Source: Tribonema minus (lineage: Eukaryota; Sar; Xanthophyceae; Tribonematales; Tribonemataceae). Taken from it: DNA of 64,000 nucleotides. Below the pieces are notes generated by a model. It was not told the DNA's origin. It did no database searches and saw only the letters and a list, made by a program, of their open reading frames with translations. The stretch is from contig JAFCMP010000490.1 in the NCBI GenBank assembly GCA_017506865.1, positions 124,001-188,000 of the forward strand, in the 5' to 3' direction. Both the position numbers and the translations under genes were made by a program. This document shows positions 59,053 through 64,000 of the stretch, piece after piece. Numbering within the stretch: position 1 is the first letter of the stretch; each line of letters begins with the position of its first letter.

Positions 59053-59892
59053 CTAGAAGCCTACGTTCGGTCTAGGCTTCGTACCTGGTGTGCGGCCCTG
59101 AGCCTGGCACTCGAGATCAGAGTGCGACGTGGACTTGTGGTATTCGCACCACTTGTCTCCCAATGGTCTGGACCTGAGTGGGCACGCATTGGCCTTGTGC
59201 CCCTTCCTCTTGCAGTTGAAGCAGACAGGATTGCCGGTGGCGAGCAGTGCTGCGTCGTCGGGTGGCGGTGCGGTGGTGATACGCCGGCTGTAGAACGCCC
59301 GAATCTTGTCCTTCGTCTCTTCGTAGGTGAGGTTGTCGGCGGAGTCGAGCACAGTGGTGAGCTCGGCGTAGGCCTCCGGTAAGGCGTTGATGGCGATCCC
59401 GATGAGCCAGTCATCGTCGATGTTGCGGAGGTTTTCCCAGTAAGAGAGCTGTTTGACGACTTCGTTGACCTTGGTGAAGAGCTCCTCTGGGTCTTGAGAA
59501 GGGGTGAGCTTGATCCGCATCAGCTCGCTGAGCAGCTGTATTTTCTGTGCTCTGGTCTTGGTCTCGTACCTGTTGAGAAGTAGCTGCCAAGCTTTGTTGC
59601 CCTGGTCCTCAGGTGCTTGTGAGACGACGTTGAAAGCTGCGTCGCTGACGTTGGTGATGATGAACGTGTAGGCGGTGCTGTTCTTGGTGTCGAAGCTGGC
59701 TCGTGCACTTGGTTCAGAGGGTGGCGCTGTCCTGCCGACCATGACGTCGTACACGTCGATGAGCTTCATCCATGCTGTGAAGCGTAGTTTCCAAGGCGTC
59801 CATGCCTCGTTCTTGCCGTCGAATGGTAGTCGTGGGATTCTCGCAAGGCTCTTGAAGTCCGGTGCCGATGAAGTCTCCCCGCTATCTCCCAT
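59053..59892 (-). CDS. Retrotransposon Gag with zinc knuckle
   Basis: 279 residues starting MGDSGETSS. The N-terminal copia-type gag region has LPFDGKNEAWTPWKLRFTAW near residue 22 and AWQLLLNRYETKTRAQKIQL near 101. A CCHC knuckle follows (Cys224, Cys227, His232, Cys237 in CFNCKRKGHKANAC), then the C-x2-H-x4-H-x4-C cluster (249-262, CEYHKSTSHSDLEC) usual just before the copia protease. It ends right there, so the element keeps only its packaging protein. The frame is intact. Confidence 0.85.
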   Translation of the reverse strand: MGDSGETSSAPDFKSLARIPRLPFDGKNEAWTPWKLRFTAWMKLIDVYDVMVGRTAPPSEPSARASFDTKNSTAYTFIITNVSDAAFNVVSQAPEDQGNKAWQLLLNRYETKTRAQKIQLLSELMRIKLTPSQDPEELFTKVNEVVKQLSYWENLRNIDDDWLIGIAINALPEAYAELTTVLDSADNLTYEETKDKIRAFYSRRITTAPPPDDAALLATGNPVCFNCKRKGHKANACPLRSRPLGDKWCEYHKSTSHSDLECQAQGRTPGTKPRPNVGF

Positions 59893-60612
59893 GTCGCTCG
59901 CTGACGAAGCCCGTTAGGCGTCCACCTGTATAGGGCGAGCACTGTATGGAGTCTTGTCCGAAGATCTCGCTAGCTGCTCCCCTGTGTAGGCCGAACCCTG
60001 TGTAGAGCCTCCGCTGCGTCCTGTATAGGCCACTCCTGTGATGTAGGAGTCCTGTGTAGGACCTCGTTGCTGGTGCCGTGTTGAGACGCTCGCAGGTCAG
60101 GTCAGACCTTCCCTATTCCCGCTGCTCCTGTCCGAGGATGCGCGCAGTACTGTCCCTGCAGCTCCCGTATACGCGCTACCAGATCTCGTAATCGTTCTGC
60201 TACGCCGCCTTCTGCAAGGTGTTCGACCTACTCCAACCTGGCAGGTTCGCAGCCGTTCGCGCTAAGGCGCACACTCGCACCAGTCGCAGTGCGCGTGTGG
60301 AGAGCCGCAGCAGTGTCTCACCAAGGGGGACTTGACAGGTTTCGAACCCCAGTGCCGCCCTTGCGTGGTTTGCCCGCGCTCTGTGAACCCACACCACACT
60401 ACTCTGTGGAGCTAGGCAGCAAATGCCAGTATTGGACGTACCACGGGATGGTTGCAGTCCAGGCCAAGCTGCTCACCTGTAGAGTGATTCGATGCAGCTG
60501 ATTTGTTCTCGCACTGGTGCTGTGCGGATTGAGCCGGCTCCAAGCCGTGCACTTGACTGTGCAGATTTGATGACGCACTGGTGCTGTGCGGACTCCCTCG
60601 CTGATGGCTCCT
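59893..60612 (-). other. Retrotransposon leader (5' untranslated region)
   Basis: About 720 bases between the primer-binding site and gag. No convincing frame; it probably carries packaging and translation signals, none of which I can identify. Confidence 0.5.
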
Positions 60613-60630
60613 AAGCTGTCGGTGTGACCA
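60613..60630 (-). other. Primer-binding site
   Basis: Directly inside the 5' LTR, the element's strand reads TGGTCACACCGACAGC. The leading TGG pairs with the CCA end of a tRNA. The tRNA was not identified. Confidence 0.55.
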
Positions 60631-61152
60631 TGTCGGAAGCGAAGGATCTAGCAGGAGTCTCCAGCAAGTGACCAGGCAGGAGCAAGGGCACGAGGCAGAA
60701 GGAAGAGAAACTCCGGCTTGGCCGTGTGTAGAAGAGAGAGTGAATCGATGGGAGTGAGGCGACCTTCCAAAGTGCCGAACTCCAGAGAAGCCGAGAACTC
60801 CAGAGAACTCAAGAACTCTGTAGAACCGGCCTGATGCAACTGGCCGATGTGCCGACAGGCCGAACTGTAACTACAAGTGGCCGATGTCACAACCTCAAGT
60901 TCAACTTCCTACTTCAACATGTACTTGAAGTTGACCAGCAAACTTCAACATGTACAGTTCAACCTGCTGGTGAACCCTGCTACTGCTGAGCATCGCTACG
61001 CTACAGGATAGCGCACCCAGTCATGACTCTCCTGGGGATGGGGGCATTTCACCGCTCTTGCGCACACACTAGGATGACAGCAGCTCTTGCTACAGCTGCT
61101 GCGGTATGCTACACTAGACTCATGTGAGGGTGTACATGACCATATTCCGACA
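60631..61152 (-). repeat. 5' LTR
   Basis: 522 bp, same ends as the 3' LTR, with three differences (near 60680, 60699 and 60744). Its outer side abuts the right surface-protein gene. Confidence 0.9.
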
Positions 61153-61162
61153 CCCCCTCTCG

Positions 61163-64000
61163 ACATCTCGCCTCTCCTGGCGCAGACAGCATCACAGACA
61201 CCGAAATTGTCTGGGCTCTCCCCTTCCACGACCCGCTATCTGTTCGTTCGTGCGCAGAATGCCAGATCTGCGCAGTACATCGTGCTGTCGGCAACAGGGA
61301 CGACACTGACGACCACCGCCGGAGCAGCGCCCGCCGGAGGCAGCGTTGGGGCGCCTTCGTCGGTGACGTCCACCTCGGCGACTGTGGCGGTGACCTTGAC
61401 GACTCTGGGTTTTAATTCCAACTACAACTACTTCCTCAGCTCGTCGCCCACCAACTCGACGGGGGGAACTATGACGAATTTGAGTCCGCAGGCGGCGCTG
61501 ACGACATCCCAGAACGCCTCGCTGACACTGCTCGCCCCTTCCACCACCAGTTTCCTCTTCGTGAGAGCACAGGATGTGAAGACCGACACATACACGTTCA
61601 TGACCGTAACGGGCGTACAGCTTACGACCCCGGGAACAGGGAATGCACCGACAGGAAGCTCCGTATCCATCAGAATGCGGCGGCGTCCATCACTGCAGCA
61701 GTCGCGGTGACGATGACGACACTCGGCTCGAATGCGAACTACGTCTACTACTTGTCGTGGTGTGCGACCAATTCTTCGGGAGGGACGATGGTGAACGTGT
61801 GCCTGCTCGCGGCTCAGACGTCGTCCCAGACAGTTTACCCTTCGGGGTTGCCTGCTGGCACATCGCCGTTCTTGTTTGTGAGAGCCAAAGATGCAATCAC
61901 CGGAGCGTACATCGTCATGAGCGCATCGGGAACTCAAATCGCAATGTCCGCCTCCAGCATCTACTACGAAGCTGCTGCGCTCACTGCAAGCGACGCGACT
62001 GCCCAGGACAGATTCGGGTACAGTGTGGCAGTAGACGGATCCTACGCAGTCGTAGGGGCCAGACAGAAACGCTTGCTCGTCGGAACGCAAGCGGGCGGTA
62101 TGTACGTGCTGGAGCTGAACGGGTCGACGGGAGAGTGGGAACAGAAATCGACACTGATATCCACCAATGCCGCTCCGAATGATTCATTTGGAACCACTGT
62201 TACCATCAGCGGTACATACGCTGTGATTGGTGCTCCGCAATCCGACCCAGGAGGAAAATTGAACGCAGGCTCCGTATATGCATTCGAACGTAACTCATCG
62301 ACGGGCACGTGGGAACAGAAGGGTCAAATGGTCGCGAGCGATGGGTCGCCAGGTGATGCATTCGGCTCCAGTATAGCAGTCAGTGGAACCAATGCGGTCA
62401 TCGGCGCGGCATCACGATACCAGCTCGGAGTTTATCAATCTGGAGGAGCATACATCTTCGAGCGCAACTCAGGAACGGGTGCCTGGGAGCAGAAAGCAAT
62501 TCTCTTTCCGAACGACTTTCCCAGTGGTGCAGTTTTTGGATGCTCTGTCTCAGTTTCTGGCACGTACGCAATTGTGGGAGCGTACAACAGGAGCGGAGGT
62601 CGCGCCGGGTATGTATTCGAACGCAGTGCGGGTTCGGGTGCATGGGAGCAGAAGGCGGTTCTGACGTGCCCCGATTCAGCGATTGCGTTTTTTGGCACTG
62701 CTGTCTCTGTCAGCGGCACGTACGCGGTAATTGGAGGGCCAAACAAAACTGTTAACGGCCTTACCATTGCCGGGGGGGTGTATATGTTCGAGAGAGTCGC
62801 AGGCGCTTGGACTCAGACGACGATCGTCAACAATCCGGATCCTGTGACCAACGATGGGTTCGGAAGTGCAGTGAGCATCAGCGGTGCATACGCGGTTGTA
62901 GGCTGCTCTGCAAAGGATCCGTCATCGAAGTCTGGCGCTGGATCGACATACCTGTACAAGCGCAATTCGACGACGGGAGTGTGGGAGAACAAGATCGAAT
63001 GGGTCGCGAGTGATGGTGCAGCGAACGATATGATGGGGCTCAGTGTCTGTATATCGGGTACACACGTATTTTCAGGCGCCATCCTCAAGACGGTGACCGG
63101 ATTGGCAGCTGCAGGAGGAGCCTACGTGTACGAGCTTCCACCTTCAACTGTGACGCTCGTGACGCCATCCGCATCGTCCGCGGCGGTAGGATCGGGCACA
63201 GCCTTTGACACGGCAGCCCGCCTGAGTGCAAGCATCTTCACGTTTGGAACGGATGCCACTTATTCGTACGTTTTGAGTTACTAGAGTGGATCACAGTCGA
63301 CCTCAGCTATGGTAGACTGTGGGACATGGGTTTCTAACGGAGCGTGGATCATCGCCACAGGCCTTACGCCATACACTCAGTACTTTTTTGGGGTACGTGC
63401 CAAGGTCGTCAGTTCCTCGGCGTACACGGTGATATCTGATTACAGCATGATCACAACTGATACGGCACTGACGGGAGGCACATTGGCATTCTCTGCCATC
63501 ACGCAGCTCGCCGCCACCGCGACTGTGACGATGACGACAGTGGGCAACAATCCTGCCTACTACAGTTTCTTCGTGTCAACATCTCCCACCAACTCTACAG
63601 CAGGGGTCATGACCGATGTCAGGGCGCTCACAGGCCAGACAACTTCACAAGGTGTCGCACTCTCAGGCCTTACTCCCAACACAACACTGTACGGGTTTGT
63701 GAGGGGGCAGCACGTTATTACATCGGCCTACACGTTTATGACTACGACGGGGGTGGCGCTGACCACGACCTCCGGAGTGGCGCCCTCGGGTAGCACCGCG
63801 GGCACGCCATCATCGGTCACATCGATCTCCGCGACCGTCGCCATCACCATGACAACCCTCGGAACCAATTCCACCTACCTCTACTTTCTCAGCTCGTCAC
63901 CCACCAACTCGACGGGGGGCACGATGACAAACCTGGTGTCACTGACAGCACAGACCGCTTCTCAGAATGCATCACTCACACTCCTCGCGCCCTCTACCAC
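61163..64000 (+). pseudogene. Giant modular surface protein (right arm), partial and broken
   Basis: A paralogue of the left gene on the opposite strand, cut at the same domain position (DI..QTASQ.. of an FN3-like module). Order: FN3-like modules (VTLTTLGFNSNYNYFLSSSP, VTMTTLGSNANYVYYLSWC), seven FG-GAP units (61995-63115), then FN3-like modules running off the window. Lesions: a one-base shift near 61670 (the first frame ends RMRRRPSLQQSR, the next resumes NAAASITAAVAVTMTTLGSN) and a TAG at 63282-63284, after which the same frame continues (SGSQSTSAMVDCG) to the end of the window. Protein divergence from the left arm is substantial, so the gene duplication is old. Confidence 0.7.

Larger units (their letters stand above)
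58455..61152 (-). mobile_element. Gag-only Ty1/copia-type LTR retrotransposon
   Basis: The element is 2.7 kb on the minus strand: 5' LTR 61152-60631, primer-binding site, leader, gag 59892-59053, polypurine tract, 3' LTR 58976-58455. The LTRs are both 522 bp with TGTCGGAA...TTCCGACA ends and differ at only three positions that I see, so insertion is recent. There is no protease, integrase or reverse transcriptase: only 76 bases separate gag from the 3' LTR. It must be mobilised by an autonomous relative. No 5-bp target duplication is visible (TGTCA on the left, CCCCC on the right). Confidence 0.85.

Noticed and set aside
61087..61162. ATG start of the right surface-protein gene inside the LTR (61087).
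   Set aside because: The same frame exists in the other LTR; it is a chance fusion and gives no signal peptide, so the true start appears lost.

Overview
The window looks like nuclear DNA of a eukaryotic microalga, with a large virus-like block inside it. Four things point that way. A 14-exon plastid-division dynamin gene (DRP5B/ARC5 type) has GT-AG introns. Parts of an annexin gene and DUF4419 genes are also split by introns. Short interstitial TTAGGG/CCCTAA telomere-type tracts are scattered through the first 37 kb. A gag-only LTR retrotransposon with nearly identical LTRs sits near the right end. The dynamin starts with a signal-peptide-like segment, which hints at a secondary (complex) plastid such as that of a haptophyte or ochrophyte; this is inference and the species is not identified.

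Layout. 0-2.5 kb: two exons of an annexin gene on the minus strand that runs off the left edge. 3.4-21.4 kb: a tandem array of a roughly 5.3 kb unit (a diverged partial copy plus three copies), each full copy carrying a minus-strand DUF4419 gene. The copies differ informatively: copy 1 has a 310-bp insertion that behaves as a new intron, copies 1 and 2 have lost the N-terminal signal segment, and copy 3 has a premature stop. A 2-kb segment with short terminal inverted repeats lies between copies 1 and 2. 22.1-35.7 kb: the dynamin gene, whose exon set I could join in frame into a 1006-residue protein. Almost every long intron contains decayed tandem copies ('echoes') of the adjacent exon end with its splice site; the annexin gene shows the same thing. 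37.3-37.8 kb: the start of a P-loop NTPase gene that stops right after its Walker A motif.

From about 37.8 kb the style changes to compact, intronless, densely packed genes on both strands: a small membrane protein, an adenain/Ulp1-like cysteine protease, a diverged histone H4, a long ankyrin-repeat protein, an HSF-like DNA-binding protein, a GH26-like glycosidase, membrane proteins, a tiny RING-like protein, an HNH-nuclease-like gene and two giant surface proteins made of seven-bladed FG-GAP propellers and FN3-like modules. This fits an endogenous giant-virus-type element. No capsid, DNA polymerase or packaging ATPase gene is visible in the window, so the assignment is inference. Several of these genes carry single frameshifts or in-frame stops of all three kinds, as expected for a decaying insertion.

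The two giant surface-protein genes point away from each other (head to head), and the gag-only retrotransposon lies exactly between them with no visible target-site duplication.
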